DNA from: Macrothele yani
Lineage: Eukaryota; Arthropoda; Arachnida; Araneae; Macrothelidae
Length of the DNA: 64,000 bases
Direction: 5' to 3'
Assembly (NCBI GenBank): GCA_039090855.1
Contig: CM076999.1
Location: 118,481,072-118,545,071, forward strand
Part shown: in pieces, positions 31,309 to 42,735 of the stretch
Numbering within the stretch: position 1 is the first letter of the stretch
Layout of the letters: each line of letters begins with the position of its first letter
Program-made: the position numbers and the translations under genes
Notes under the pieces: model-generated
Databases searched by the model: none
What the model saw: only the letters and a program-made list of their open reading frames with translations
What the model was told of the DNA's origin: nothing

Positions 31309-32687
31309 CACAGTGCGTCAAAGAATTTTTAAGACTGGCACTAGATTTCAGCCTACGGTGGCACCACCATGTGTAATCGCGAATGCATTATAAACCGTGA
31401 CCATCTGCTTGCTTTCTGCCAAAAGTACTGCACAGTTGTTAAAGTAACTCAAACGAAACGGGCGTTCATTAGAGAAGTAAAATTTTTTTCATGTTGAATT
31501 ATTTAGATGGAACAAAAGGCTGTTATTAAATTTAACGCAAAACTTGGTAAAAGTGCCTCGGAAACGTACCAAATGATGAAACAAGTTTACGGTGACTTTT
31601 GTTTAAGTAGATCAAATGTTTTCCTGTGGCACAAACGTTTTTTGGACGGAAGAGAGACGCTAGAAGATGATAAGAATACCGGAAGACCAAGTTCATGTAG
31701 GACACCTGAGATTATTGAAAAAGTGCGTGATTTCGTGGCAAACAATCGATGTGCGTCACTAAGAATGATGGAAGAGTTTTTAAACATCAACAAAGAATGA
31801 TGGAAGAGTCTTTAAACATCAACAAAGAATGATGGAAGAGTCTTTAAACATCAACAAAGAAACGATTCGAACCATCCTGCATGAAGATTTGGGGGAAAAC
31901 AAAAGTCTGTGCTGAATTTGTTCCACACCCGTTAACCAATGAACAAAAATCAAGGAGAAGTGCACATTGCAGAAACATCATTTCAGCCGCTGAAAATGAT
32001 CCAAACTTCTTAAAATCAATTTTTACTGGTGATGAAACATGGTGTTTTCAATATGACCCTAAAACAAAGCGACAAAGTGCGAAATGGAAGTAAAAACACT
32101 CGCCACAAGCCAAAAAAACAAGAAAAGTTCCATCGAAAATCAAAACAATGCTCATTACATTCTTCGATAGTAAGGGTATTATCCACAAAGAATTTGTTCC
32201 AAGTGGACAAACAATTACTGGTGAGTTTTATTTAAATGTTTTGAGGCGTTTGATGGGCAGAATTTGTCGCATTCGTCCAGAATATCGAGATGAAAACAGT
32301 TGGTGTTTGCTGCACGATAATGCACCCAGTCCCACTTCACTTCTTGTTCGTAGATTTTTGGCGGAAAATAACGTCTGTGTGTTGAATCATCCACCGAATT
32401 CGCCTGATCTAGCACCCTGCGACTTTTCTTTGTTCTCAAAACTTAAAATGATGTTAAAAGGGTGTGTTTTTGATGATATTTCGACCATACAAACAGCTTC
32501 GACGCGTGCTTTGGAGGCAATTCCGCAAAGTGAACTGGAACAGTCATTCGAATCATTATTAAATCGCTGTAACAAGTGTATTGAAGCCGGAGGGACTTAT
32601 TTTGAATAAAAAACCAAAACAAATTATAATTTCTTGTTTCTGTTTCATTTTACAGACTCAGTCTTAAAAATTCTTTGACGCACTGTG
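31309..32687 (+). mobile_element. mariner element, DD34D, with perfect 29-bp terminal repeats
   Basis: A 1379-bp element starts CACAGTGCGTCAAAGAATTT at 31309 and ends with the reverse complement of the same 29 bases at 32687. It is inserted in X2 between gatcggata and atatcgcag. The left flank shows TA; the right flank is less clear. Perfect terminal repeats indicate a recent insertion, although the gene is broken. Confidence 0.92.
31507..32609 (+). pseudogene. mariner transposase, disrupted by a 32-bp triplication and a stop
   Basis: ATG 31507 opens MEQKAVIKFNAKLGKSASET with the usual N-terminal helix-turn-helix region and GRPSS. At about 31755-31860 a 32-bp segment (aagaatgatggaagagt... 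to aacatcaac) is present three times in tandem. The extra 64 bp shift the frame and close the first open piece at 31800. A further indel follows near 31890. The open piece ENDPNFLKSIFTGDETWCF carries the first Asp, then meets TAA after SAKWK. The remainder to 32609 carries LLHDNAPSPT and SPDLAPCDFSLF, giving DD34D, and ends GGTYFE. Inactive. Confidence 0.9.
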
Positions 32688-33111
32688 AATATCGCAGAAT
32701 TTTGACTATTGTGGCACAGGATATTTCTTCTCCTCTTCCCCATTTTGCGCGCCAGCCATTATATATTGTGCTACTGCAAGAAACCGGGTACTTAATTTAT
32801 TGTACAGCTGATTGTACGATGTCTATGTATCGGTCTGTGGAATTCTTAAGACAAAAGCTATATATAAATCAGGAGTAAATTTTATATTTAGAAGTTTTGT
32901 GTGAAATAATATTATCACCTCTCAAAGATAATTGAAAGTTATTGTCAGTTGAAAAAAAATCTCAAACTCCAAATCATTCTGTTGCTTCAAAAAATCACAA
33001 TGAAAAATAAAATACGTAATTTATAATAAAGCTTCCTACAGTAAAAATAAAATTATTACAATTGTGTTAAAAAAAAACAAGAAAGATGACACCGAATTTT
33101 CGGGTGTAATG
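32688..33111. other. X2 interior between mariner and the next insert
   Basis: X2 body (ttgtggcacaggatatttct, aagaaaccgggtacttaatt) continues here without a gene. The segment ctgattgtacgatgtctatg at about 32808 is the uninterrupted version of the X3 target site. Confidence 0.7.
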
Positions 33112-34458
33112 AGCACGTCTTTTTCATCCGTTTTTACGCAAATTAAATTTATCAAAGCTATTCAAAGTCAATGGAACCGGTATGGAAAACAATAGTATCT
33201 GACGGAAGAAAGAAGTTTTTCACTGGGGTTTTTAATCCCGCAGATATTGCTGTAAACGGAATCGTGAGCTTGCGCCCTCTGATTGCAGACTTCTGCGTTA
33301 AGAAAAATTTGAATTTACATGAAAGACATTTCGCAAAGGAAACGCTTTCCAACAAAGAATTTTTTTTTTCAAATCGGACTCTTCGAAGCAGCGATATAGA
33401 CAAATATAAGATATGCATCTACGCCCTCTGGCGGGAAAAACATGCATTATTTTAGGAAGAAAGTACTTTCAAAAGGTTTTTCGATGTGAGCGGTATCGGT
33501 CCAAGAAAAAAAAATGAAAAAAAATATATAAGTCGAGTTTTCAGGAGCTTAGATTTTGCTGCAAATACATCAGAAGCAGAAATTAACACTTATGCCCCCT
33601 GGTGGTCAAACCATTCTTTACCAAGTATTAGAAATTATATGAAAAACATTTTCCATCAGGAGCTGTATGCGATACAAGAAGAATTTTTCAAATCGGAGAT
33701 TTAGAAGCAGAAATAATGCAGAAAACGCAATTTACCTTTGCGCCCCTAGCGGAAAGTCTATGATTTATTTGAAAATTTTGAATTTATATGAAAAACATTT
33801 CGCATCGGAAACACTATCCAACAAAGAAGGAATCTTTCAAATCGGACTCTTAGAAGTAGAGATATTGACAAAAATAAGATATACATCTACGCCACCTGGC
33901 GTAGCAACCATGCATTTTTTTAAGAAAAAAATGTTCCTAAAAGGTTTGTCGACGTGAGTAGTATCGGCCCACAAATGATTTTTTTTCTTTCAATCGAGAT
34001 TTCAGAAGCTCAGATTTTGCTGCAAATACACCAGAAGCGGAAATTAAGGCTTACGCCCCTTAGGGGCCAAACCATTTTTTACCAAAATTAGAAATTATAT
34101 GCAAAGGATTTCCCATAAGGAGTTGTATCCGGTGCAGAAAGAATTTTTCAAATGGGAGTTTTAGAAGCAGAGATATCGGGGAAACGCAATTTACCTTAAC
34201 GCCCCCCTAGCGGAAAGTCTATGAATTACTTAAAAAATTCGACATCATATGCATTTACGCTTTCTAGTGGCGAAATTGTACATCGTAAAAAAAAAGAAAA
34301 AACCCGAATGAAGGATCACCATTTGCATATTTCAAGCTTCCAAATGCAGAAAGAATTTTTCAAATCGGACTGATAGTTGCAGAGATATGGTGTCTACAGA
34401 CTGACGGCCGGACAAACCGATAACAGAAGCACGATCTTTTTTTTACAAAAGACGTGCT
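33112..34458. mobile_element. 1.35-kb insert in X2 with 12-bp inverted ends and internal ~460-bp repeats
   Basis: The ends AGCACGTCTTTT (33112) and its reverse complement (34447-34458) enclose about two and a half diverged copies of a ~460-bp unit. Landmark phrases such as cgcccctagcggaaagtcta (33742 and 34199 regions) and aatcggactcttagaag (33380, 33840) recur at 457-465-bp spacing. Right of it X2 resumes at taataagcacc. No persistent coding frame. Near the right end is gacggccggacaaaccgata, the kind of GGAC-rich phrase found near retroelement tails. Family unknown. Confidence 0.6.
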
Positions 34459-34982
34459 ATTAATAAGCACCAATAGAAAATAAAATGACCAAATCATTCG
34501 CATTAGTGAAAAAAAAAATTAAAAAAAATCATCGCCTAATTAGTTTAACATTGAACGTGAGTATGATTCTTGTGACTTTTTTGGCTCAGTGGTTAATGCG
34601 CGCGGCTTCAACCGAAAGGAACTGGGCTCGATCGCCACCACCAGCGCAAAGGAATTCTCTCAGCATGTTGGATTTTGGCGAAATTTCAGTCTAAATACGG
34701 AAAAACTTGAAACGGACTTTTCTGAAATAAACGGAATTACTGACTACGAAAGATCTGTAAAAATATAGAAGTTAAAAAAAAGTGTGCGTGTGTGTGGGGG
34801 GGGGGGGGGGGGAGGAGCACTTTTGAAAACGGAAATTCCGCTAAAAACGAACACTTATCGCTAACTTTGCTGCACGTTGTTTTCAGAAATTTTCCGCGAA
34901 TCCACATCACTTATTTTTTACAGTGCATATACTGTGCTACCCTAAGAAACCGGGTACTTAAATTATTGTACAGGTGATTGTA

Positions 34983-36286
34983 CACTGTAAAAAAAATTCT
35001 AAAATTCACGGGCAACTTTCCGTCATTTCTTTCGTGAATTAACGAAGCATATTTCTGATACAACCTTTTCCGTGAACTGACGGAAAGAAACCTGAATTTC
35101 ACGGAATTTTCGTACTACGGGAAAATTCTGAAATTTCAGAAACTTATCCCCATCAGTTTCTTTCTTATATTGACGGTAAATTACCAATTTAGAGATGTGT
35201 AAATGAAAAATTCTGAATTTTTAGAAATCTTTCCGCAATTCCTTTCGTATATTAACGGAAAATATCCGTTCTCACTTTTTCGGTATCCGTATGACAAAAA
35301 ATTACCGGTAATAGAAGCGATTCCTGAGAATAAATACTTGAGGTTTGATTAACTTTTAAATTTAATCGTGTGTCGAAATTTGAAGTTCCGTAACGAGATC
35401 GGATACTGTGGATAGCATATCGCATGAATTTTGTTTATTGTGGCACAGGATATTTCTTCTTCTTTCCTCTATTTGGTGAACCAGCTACTTAGAATGCATT
35501 ATGTTACTGCAAGAAACCGGGTACTTATTGTACAGATGATTATACGATGTCTGCGTATCAGTCTTTGGACAACTTAAGATAAAAGCTATTATAGCTATAT
35601 CATGAGTAAATTTTACATTTAGTCTTTTTTTTTTTTTTTTTTTGTGAAATAATACTATAAAAAAGTACATTTCACCTTTTTTTTAAAGATAACTGAAAGT
35701 CATTGTCAGCTTAAAAAAATCAAGTTGCAAAGCATTTTGTTGCTTCGAAATATCAGGATGAAAAATGCTTCATTTGTGAAAAGTCCTCCTACAGAAAAAA
35801 GAAAAAAATATTACAAACCTATTCAGAAAAATAATAAGCTCCAACAGAAAATAAAATGACTAATATCACTCGCATAATGACAAAAAACAAAATTTAATCG
35901 TCCCCAAATTCGTTTTACGATGTACACGAAGCTGACCGCCGAGCGTTTGTAGCTCAGTTGTTAAAGGCGCGAGTTACCCGTTGAGCCGGTTCCGACGTCG
36001 GTTGTTCGATCCTGACTCACCGGAAGAATTTTCTAGGTAAGGGCTGAAAAGTACAGAGTGGTCAATTTTGCGGAATTTAAGTTTAAATACGGTAAAACCT
36101 GAAATGGACTTTTCTGAAATAAACGGAATTTCTGTCTACGGAAAATCTGTGAAAATACGGAAGTTAAAATAAACGGGCACTTTTAAAAACGGAAATTTCT
36201 GGAAAAGACAGACACCAACCGGCAACTTTGCTGCACGTTGTTTTCTGAAGTTTTCCGTGAATTCACACCACTTATTTTTAACAGTG
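34983..36286 (+). mobile_element. X-family element X3, uninterrupted, with TA duplication
   Basis: The cleanest X copy, 1304 bp. The left end is CACTGTAAAAAAAATTCT at 34983 and the right end is acttatttttaacagtg at 36286. TA lies at 34981-34982 and again at 36287-36288. Removing X3 and one TA joins X1 as ggtgattg-ta-caatgcc, which matches the uninterrupted gattgtacgatg of X2. Inside are repeated TTTCCGT/ACGGAAA motifs near both ends. A tRNA-like module lies at about 35945-36015 (gtagctcagttgttaaaggc ... tgttcgatcct). No coding capacity. Confidence 0.88.
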
Positions 36287-37083
36287 TACAATGCCTATGT
36301 ATCAGTTTGTGGAATCCTTAAGACAAGCTCTATTATAGCTATCGAGAGGAAATTTTTTATTTAGGAATTTTGTGAAGTAAAACTATTATCTTTAAGAAAA
36401 TGTGAAATGTAATAATACTACATTTAACATTTTCTTAAAGATAATTGAAAATCTTTGTCAGTTCAAAAAGAACTCAAGAAATTCACAGCATTCTGTTGCT
36501 ACGAAAAATCACAATGAAAAAAAAAATACATAATTTGTAAAAGTCATAATCATACAGACCCCCCCCAAAAAAAAAACAACATATTACGGACCTTTAGGAA
36601 AATAATAGGCCACAACAGAAAATAAAATGATTAAACACATGCATTAATGACAAAAAAGCATTTCATCATCGCGCAATTAGAGTTCTACCATGAACGTAAG
36701 TGCGATTTACATGTCTTTCTGGGCCAATGGTAACACGCGCGGTTTCTGTTGAGCCAACTCAGTCGACCTCGGATCGAGTCATGCCAGAGGCGACGGGAAA
36801 GGAAATTCTGGTGAATGGGTGAAAATTCAGAATCTTCGATTTTGCGAAATTTCTGTAAAAGTACTGAAAAACCCGAAACGGACTTTTCTCAAATAAACGG
36901 AATTACTAACTATGCAAAATCTGTGAAAACACGGAAAAAAAAAAAAAAAAAAAAAAAAAAACGGAAACATTTAAGAACAGAAATTTCGTTACCGTTCTTA
37001 AATGTTCCCGTTTTTTCAGCAACTTTGCTGCACGTTATTTTCAGGAATTTTTCGTGAATTTACCCCACTGACTTTTTCACAAC

Positions 37084-37645
37084 AAGCGAAAATTGGAAAA
37101 CTGCCGAAAAGAGCGCAACAGGTAGTTGGAACACATTCATCATTCATAAATGAATATCCACTCGTCACGAACACACCATCCAGATGAATGGTACTAACGT
37201 TTCATTTCCATTTTTAAGTTACACCATATTTTTTAACTGTTACTTACAAAAAAAGAAAAAAAAAGAAAAAAAGAAATGTGCTTATTAATTCTTGTAGGAA
37301 CAATAAATTTTCAGAAAAATGAACAATCGATTTATTTAAAATTTTTTTTTTTTTTAAACAATAGCAAATAACCCAAGAACCGGACCAATACTTTCTGGGC
37401 CAGTGGAGAGACCAATACTTTCTGGGTACGGACAGACGATATAATTCAGGACAAATATGCTCACTAGAATTTATAAATCCTTGGTTCCAAAAATAAAAGT
37501 CATAATGATTCAAAACTGAACAGCAGGAACAGTAGTTCTGAGATGGGAGGGAGAGGGGGGGGGGGGGCTAAATATCATATATGAGTGGCGCATTATCTTG
37601 AAGAAGTGATTGGCAAAAATTCGTCCAAAAAATATTTCGTTTCAT
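37084..37645. other. Spacer with homopolymer runs
   Basis: A-rich at 37245-37275, T run at 37345-37356, G run at 37556-37567. No gene seen. Confidence 0.45.
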
Positions 37646-37862
37646 ACACGAGGGCCATCCAGAAAGTACGTACCGTTCGCGCATCACTCTCGCGCAAGTA
37701 TTTTCTCCAGAGGCGCGCATGCACAGTTGTGTTGGCCCATTCATTAGCCACGTTCCGACAGCATTTTGTGAGGTTGTGCTTATGTTAAGTTAAAAATGTT
37801 TAAGTTAATAGATCGGTCTGTGGTAAGGTTTCTGAAAGCGAGAAATGTCAGACCAAGTGAGA
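37646..37862 (+). pseudogene. 5' end of a second mariner-type element
   Basis: The terminal-repeat-like cacgagggccatccagaaag at 37646 is followed by about 120 bp and ATG 37796. The short frame MFKLIDRSVVRFLKARNVRP is the typical N-terminus of a mariner-type transposase. It stops abruptly at a SINE (37863), and no continuation is seen on the far side. The rest was deleted or is elsewhere. Confidence 0.65.
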
Positions 37863-38085
37863 TTTTTTTTTCGATTTTGGATTGGAGGTTTAACGACCAC
37901 CATGAGCAACTCACTAGGTTATTATTAACAGTCGCCCGTCCCTAATTTAGGGTCACTGGTTGCAGAGAAGGGAGAGAGCTAGTGCCGTAAGACAAACACA
38001 ACATCCATGCCTCATCGGGGTTCGAACCCGGACCCATCTCGGACGAATGATCAGAAGCCATCGCTTAGACCACTGCGCCACCGGG
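37863..38085 (-). mobile_element. tRNA-derived SINE, copy 3 (older)
   Basis: Same SINE as copies 1 and 2 on the minus strand, with more substitutions (for example aactcactaggttattatta in the body). The A box (TGGCGCAGTGG) and a B box (GGTTCGAACCC) remain. No convincing target duplication. Confidence 0.85.
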
Positions 38086-38952
38086 ATAAATGGATACGAA
38101 GCTATATATGACCTTTAACATGAGACTACTTACGGCGCTTTTCTTTCCTTTTTTAAATGTTTGCTGCCATAAAAAGCTGTTTATGAATTTTATTTTGTAA
38201 CCTGATGAGGAATATCTCAACCTAAGAAACTGTAATAACGGAAATGGCGTCTTTCTACCACTCTCCTACACATTTGCTCAAAGACCACTCTCCTACACAT
38301 TTGCTCAAAGACCACTCTCCTACACAATTGCTCAAAGAATTTCCTCCATTTCATAGACAAGTTAGTAAAATCATGCGATTCATTGATTATGATACGCTTT
38401 CCAACATACCAGAAAGCATTACTCAAGTTATGACGATAATGGCTGTGGAATAAATCTCGCTCCTGTGCCCTGACCTTTGACCCCATTTCGATGATATTAA
38501 ACAGAACCGGTTCAGTACATTTCTGGAACAACATGATGAAGTTTTGTCGCGATCGAAGCATTTTTACGTAAGTTATGCCGCATAAGGGCAATGGAATGGA
38601 TCCCGCTCCTATGTCCTGACCTTTGACCCAATTTGGTTCATATTCAATAGGGTTTCTTCCCAGGTTGTCCCATACCACATACTAAAATTTCATCGAAATC
38701 GCATCATTTTCACGCAAGTTATTGTGCGGACGGATGGACAGACAGACAGACGGACAAAGCTGGAGCATATACGTCTTTTCAACCTAAGGTTGGAAAGGGT
38801 TCACAACGAATGTTTGCGATTCGACTTAACACAAAATGCGTTTCAATAACTTTTCAATAATTTAGTGGCCGAGTTCTCGCGTTTATTGGCTACACGCAAA
38901 GTGCTACTGCTTCATTGACCTGGGACCCTTTAGAAATCATATAGCCTCATTG
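38086..38952. other. Unassigned stretch with a 27-bp triplet repeat
   Basis: accactctcctacacatttg plus ctcaaag is present three times in tandem at 38257-38337. The minus-strand open frame across it (38217-38678) contains FEQMCRRVV repeats as a result and shows no domain. gacggatggacagacagaca at about 38735 resembles a retroelement tail region. Confidence 0.45.
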
Positions 38953-39777
38953 CACTGTAAAAAATAAGTGGTGTGAATTCACGGAAAATTTCTGAAAATA
39001 ACGTGCAGCAAAGTTGCCAGTAAGTGTCCCTCTTTTAACGAAATTTTCGTTTTTAAAAGTTCTTGTTTTTTTTAACCCGTGTTTTCACAGATTTTCCGTA
39101 GTCAGTAATTCCGTTTATTTCGGAAAAGCCAGTTTCAAGTTTTTCCGTATTTATACAGAAATTTCGCAAAATCGAAGACGCTGAATTTTTCAGCCCTTAC
39201 ACCAGAGAATCCTTTCGCCCCGGTAACAGGGATCGAAACGAGGTCGTTCGGGTTTAAAACCTTGCGTTTTAATTACTGAGTCAGAATGTCTTCGAAATGG
39301 CACTCACGTTCAAGGTAAAACTATTTGCGCGATGAAGATTTTTTTATTTTCGTTAATGCGAATGATTTAGTCATTTTGTTTTCTGTTGGAGCTTATTATT
39401 TTTTTGAATACGTTGGTAATAATTTTATTCTTTCTGTAGGACTTATCACAAATTAAGTATTTTTTTCATCGTGATTTTCGCAGCAACAGATTGTTTTGAA
39501 ACTTGAGATCTGTTTTTTAACTAACAATAACTTTCAAGTATCTTTAAAAAAGGGTGAAATGTACTGTTTTATAGTATTATTTCACAAAACTTTTAAATAT
39601 AAAATTTAATCTTGATAGCTATACTTTTCGTCTTCAGAGTCGCTCGGTAGCACATGTGACGTCAACAAGGAGGGGTCGTAGCGCTGTGCCTGACCGGCTA
39701 TATAAGGTCGTCCCGTTGCGCGTGCTTGCCATTTTGACTCGTGCTGTTCTGTTGGTTGCATCCTTTGCAAGTGAAGT

Positions 39778-40878
39778 ATGCCTCAGAGAAAAGTGCGGAA
39801 GCAATTCGAGCAGTTCGAGAGGGGCCGCATCGTCGGGCTCCGGAAAGCGGGATACTTTTACCGCCGTACTGCGCGCGATACCGGTCGTGCGGATATCACC
39901 ATAGCACGCTGTTGGCGGCAGTGGATAGAACAACGCACGAAGCAGCGACAGGACGGGTCTGGAAGACCTAGACGAACCACGGAGAGGGAGGACCAACGGG
40001 TTGTCCGACATGCGAAGTGACCCAACAGCCACGAATGCGGATATTCAGCAGCGAACAGTGGTACCCTCCATGCATCGTCCGATTAGTGCCAGCACCATTA
40101 GAAGACGGCTGCACGACGTAGGACTACACGCACGTAGACTGTTACGACGACTGCCCATAACACCATTGCATCGTCGCCAAAGACTGCAATGGTGTCGTTC
40201 GAGACAGTCAAGGAGCCACTCAGAATGGCAGCGGGTGATCTTTAGTGACGAGTCCTGCTTTTGTCTTGGAGGCGACGACCAACGAATCCGTGTGTGGAGG
40301 CACCGTGGTCTGCGCCAAGACGAACGGTTTGTTGTCGAGCGTCACACGTCCAGTAGGCCTGGTGTCATGGTGTGGGGTGCAATTGCCTACGATGCCAGAT
40401 CGCCTTTGGTGTTCATTACAGGTTCTTTGACAGCCCAACGTTACGTTAATGAGGTCCTGCAACCAGTGGCCCTAACTTTTCTGAACGCTCACTCTGGTGC
40501 GATTTTCCAACAGGTTAACGCTCGTCCGCATACTGGCGCTCTTTGGCCAAATTTGGCCCTTGCGCCATAAAAATCCACCAACCAACCAACCGTCTGCATA
40601 CTGTTGCTGTCTCGAGAGCTTGCCGTCAAGACACTGACACACTGCCATGGCCAGCCGCATCGCCAGACCTATCACCCATTGAAAATGTGTGGGATGTTAT
40701 TGGACGCTCTATCCACACTCCACATATACAGCACAATCACAATCTGCAAGAACTGCGTGAGAAGATTGAAGCTGCATGGGATGTCCTATCGCAGGACACC
40801 ATTAGGAATCTGTACAACTTCATTCCGAGACGTCTGGCATGCTGTGTAAGCAAATATGGCGCTACGACGTCATACTGA
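39778..40878 (+). pseudogene. Tc1-type transposase, frameshifted and lacking a catalytic Asp
   Basis: ATG 39778 opens MPQRKVRKQFEQFERGRIVG with the N-terminal DNA-binding region and GSGRPRRTTERED, and ends at 40020 after a frameshift. The second piece (to 40570) includes VIFSDESCF with the first Asp and MVWGAIAYD, then IFQQVNARPH, where the second catalytic Asp is Val. A 55-bp foreign insert at 40536-40590 follows. The third piece carries LPWPAASPDLSPIENVWDVI with the Glu and ends CVSKYGATTSY at 40878. It is related to, but distinct from, the transposase at 10631-11644. Confidence 0.9.
40536..40590 (+). mobile_element. 55-bp retroposed tail inside the transposase
   Basis: A short insert (gcgctctttggccaaatttg ... 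ccataaaaatccaccaacca) is flanked by direct repeats cgtccgcatactg (40523-40535) and cgtctgcatactg (40591-40603), 12 of 13 identical. The CCAA-type tail and the duplication indicate a severely 5'-truncated SINE or LINE insertion. No longer copy of the source is in this window. Confidence 0.78.
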
Positions 40879-41454
40879 GAGACACTACTTATTGGCGTGT
40901 AGCTCAATAAATATTGTCCATATCATTCTCAATGTTTAATCATTTATTGTTCTTGGTAACCTTTATCTTACTCCTGAATAGAATTGCAATCCGACACGTG
41001 CAACTATTTTTTTGACGATGAGTGTATAATAGCTAATGCACAAAATGGGGAGAGCAGAAATATCCTGCATGTGCCACAATAACCGAAATTCATGCGATAA
41101 GCTATCCACAATATCCGATCTCGGTACAGAATTTTAAAATCAGATTCTTCGACAGACTATGGAAATTTAACAATTAATCAAACCTCAAGTATTCTCGCGA
41201 ATAGCTCCTATTACCGGAATGTTTTCTTCATATGGATACGAAAAAAGTGAGAACGTAGTTTTTCCGTTAATATACGAAAGGAATAGCTGAAAGGGTTTTG
41301 AAAATTCAGAATTTTCCTGGAGTACGAAAAATTCGCGAAATTCATGTTTATTTCCGTCATTTCACGGAAAAGGTTGTATCAGAAATATGCTTCGTTCATT
41401 CACGAAAGAAATGATGGAAAGTGGCTCGTGAATTTCAGAAATTTTTTTACAATG

Positions 41455-42157
41455 TGGTTTATCCAATTTCCCTAAACTCTGAAAATCTGAGATTGTTGCA
41501 CCCACCATGTGTTCTAACAAGGGTTAAATATATTGGAGTGGGAGGCTAAAGGGTGTGCTCAAAAAAAAAAAAAAAAAAGAAATAAAAAAAAAAAGAAAGA
41601 AAGTTTGGTGCGCTGAAACCAACGTTCGGCCACCCGTAGGGTCGTGCCTGAGCAGGAAGAAGAGCAAGTTAAAATTTCTGCCAATAGCACGTTAAAATGC
41701 TACGCATCTGGGGCACAGAAAATACTCGTTCCCCACGATGTGAGTCGTATCAGATGTTGAGTTGATGCGAACAGATACAAGATTGTTATTACTTCATAAA
41801 TCATGGGAGCAGAAGAAAGTTAAACGTGCTGGGACTTCAGCGTGTGTCGAACGACCACTCAGAGTGGTGAGAGCAAACTATTCACGGTAAAGAGTCATTC
41901 GTTGGAAACGAATGGTGCATTACCATTTCACAGAGATTTCTTGGGTTAAGTTTCAGGGTTTTAGTTCGATTAATGAAGCCACTCGATCTGTTATTTTTCG
42001 CTACAATTTCATTCCAACAGTTGCACAATCGATACAAAATGAAATATTTTTCTTACAATGGCTATTCAGGATATGGTCCGCTTCACTTCGAAGCAGTGGC
42101 AATGAAACGTCGCTCCGCTGGAAGAGAAGAGCGAGATTTACAGCTGACAGTTTTGAT

Positions 42158-42164
<7 letters not shown>
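41455..42164. other. Unassigned non-coding stretch
   Basis: It contains an A-rich run at 41561-41600 and nothing I can name. Confidence 0.4.
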
Positions 42165-42234
<70 letters not shown>

Positions 42235-42345
42235 CAGATAGCATGATAAAGAGAAAGACGATCACAAGCGACGATTTCGGCGAACAGTGTGCGAGTGAGA
42301 AATGAGAAACAGGCGAAAATAGAGAGGCAAAGAATATGTGCATTT

Positions 42346-42395
<50 letters not shown>

Positions 42396-42627
42396 ATGAT
42401 AAAGAGAGAGAGACATTCACAAGCGTCGGTTTCGGTGAACAGGGTGCGAGTGAGAAGTGAGAAACAGGGAAAAAAACAGAGGCAAAGAATATGTGCATTT
42501 CTCAGAGAGAGAGAGCATGATAAAGAGAGAGACATTAACAAGCGTCGGTTTCGGTGAACAGTGTGCCAGTGAGAAGCAGGAGAAAAAACAAAGGCAAAGA
42601 ATAAGTGCATTTGACAGAGAGATAGAT

Positions 42628-42735
<108 letters not shown>

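Larger units (their letters stand above)
30889..34925 (+). mobile_element. X-family element X2, nested in X1
   Basis: It starts CACTAATTTTCTGAAATTCA at 30889 and ends cacttattttttacagtg at 34925. The X1 flanks are caatcga on the left and catatactg on the right; the expected TA duplication is probably mutated (ga/ca). X2 has itself been invaded by a mariner (31309-32687) and a 1.35-kb inverted-ended insert (33112-34458). Its tRNA-like module is at about 34575-34640 (ggctcagtggttaatgcgcg, gggctcgatcgcc). Confidence 0.8.
30436..37083 (+). mobile_element. X-family element X1, host of nested X2 and X3
   Basis: The left end is TA + CACTGTAAAAAG at 30436. X1 sequence runs to about 30888, resumes at 34926-34982 (ctaagaaaccgggtactta) and again from 36287 to about 37083. 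Both gaps are filled by other X copies. Joined, X1 would be about 1.3 kb. It includes a tRNA-like module at about 36715-36790 (gggccaatggtaacacgcgc ... cggatcgagtc) and a long A run at 36940-36960. The right end (ccccactgactttttcac) is decayed. No protein is encoded. I do not recognise the family. Confidence 0.8.
39624..41034 (+). mobile_element. Tc1-type element inserted in X4
   Basis: About 1411 bp between TA dinucleotides at 39622-39623 and 41035-41036. The flanking X sequence joins as gatagcta-ta-atagct, which agrees with the uninterrupted gatagctataat of other X copies. The right end reads inward CACTCATCGTCAAAAAAATA; the left end (CTTTTCGTCTTCAG) is only loosely similar, so one terminal repeat has decayed. 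Confidence 0.8.
38953..41454 (-). mobile_element. X-family element X4, carrying a Tc1 insertion
   Basis: Opposite orientation to X1-X3. CACTGTAAAAAATAAGTGG at 38953 corresponds to the other end, and the far end is tttttttacaatg at 41454. The flanks are tg on both sides (38951-38952, 41455-41456). Without the Tc1 insert (39624-41034) X4 is about 1.09 kb. The tRNA-like module is on the minus strand at about 39220-39300. Minus-strand orientation is taken from that module. Confidence 0.82.

Noticed and set aside
38217..38678. 153-codon minus-strand frame with FEQMCRRVV repeats
   Set aside because: The repetition comes from a 27-bp DNA triplication, and the rest shows no domain.
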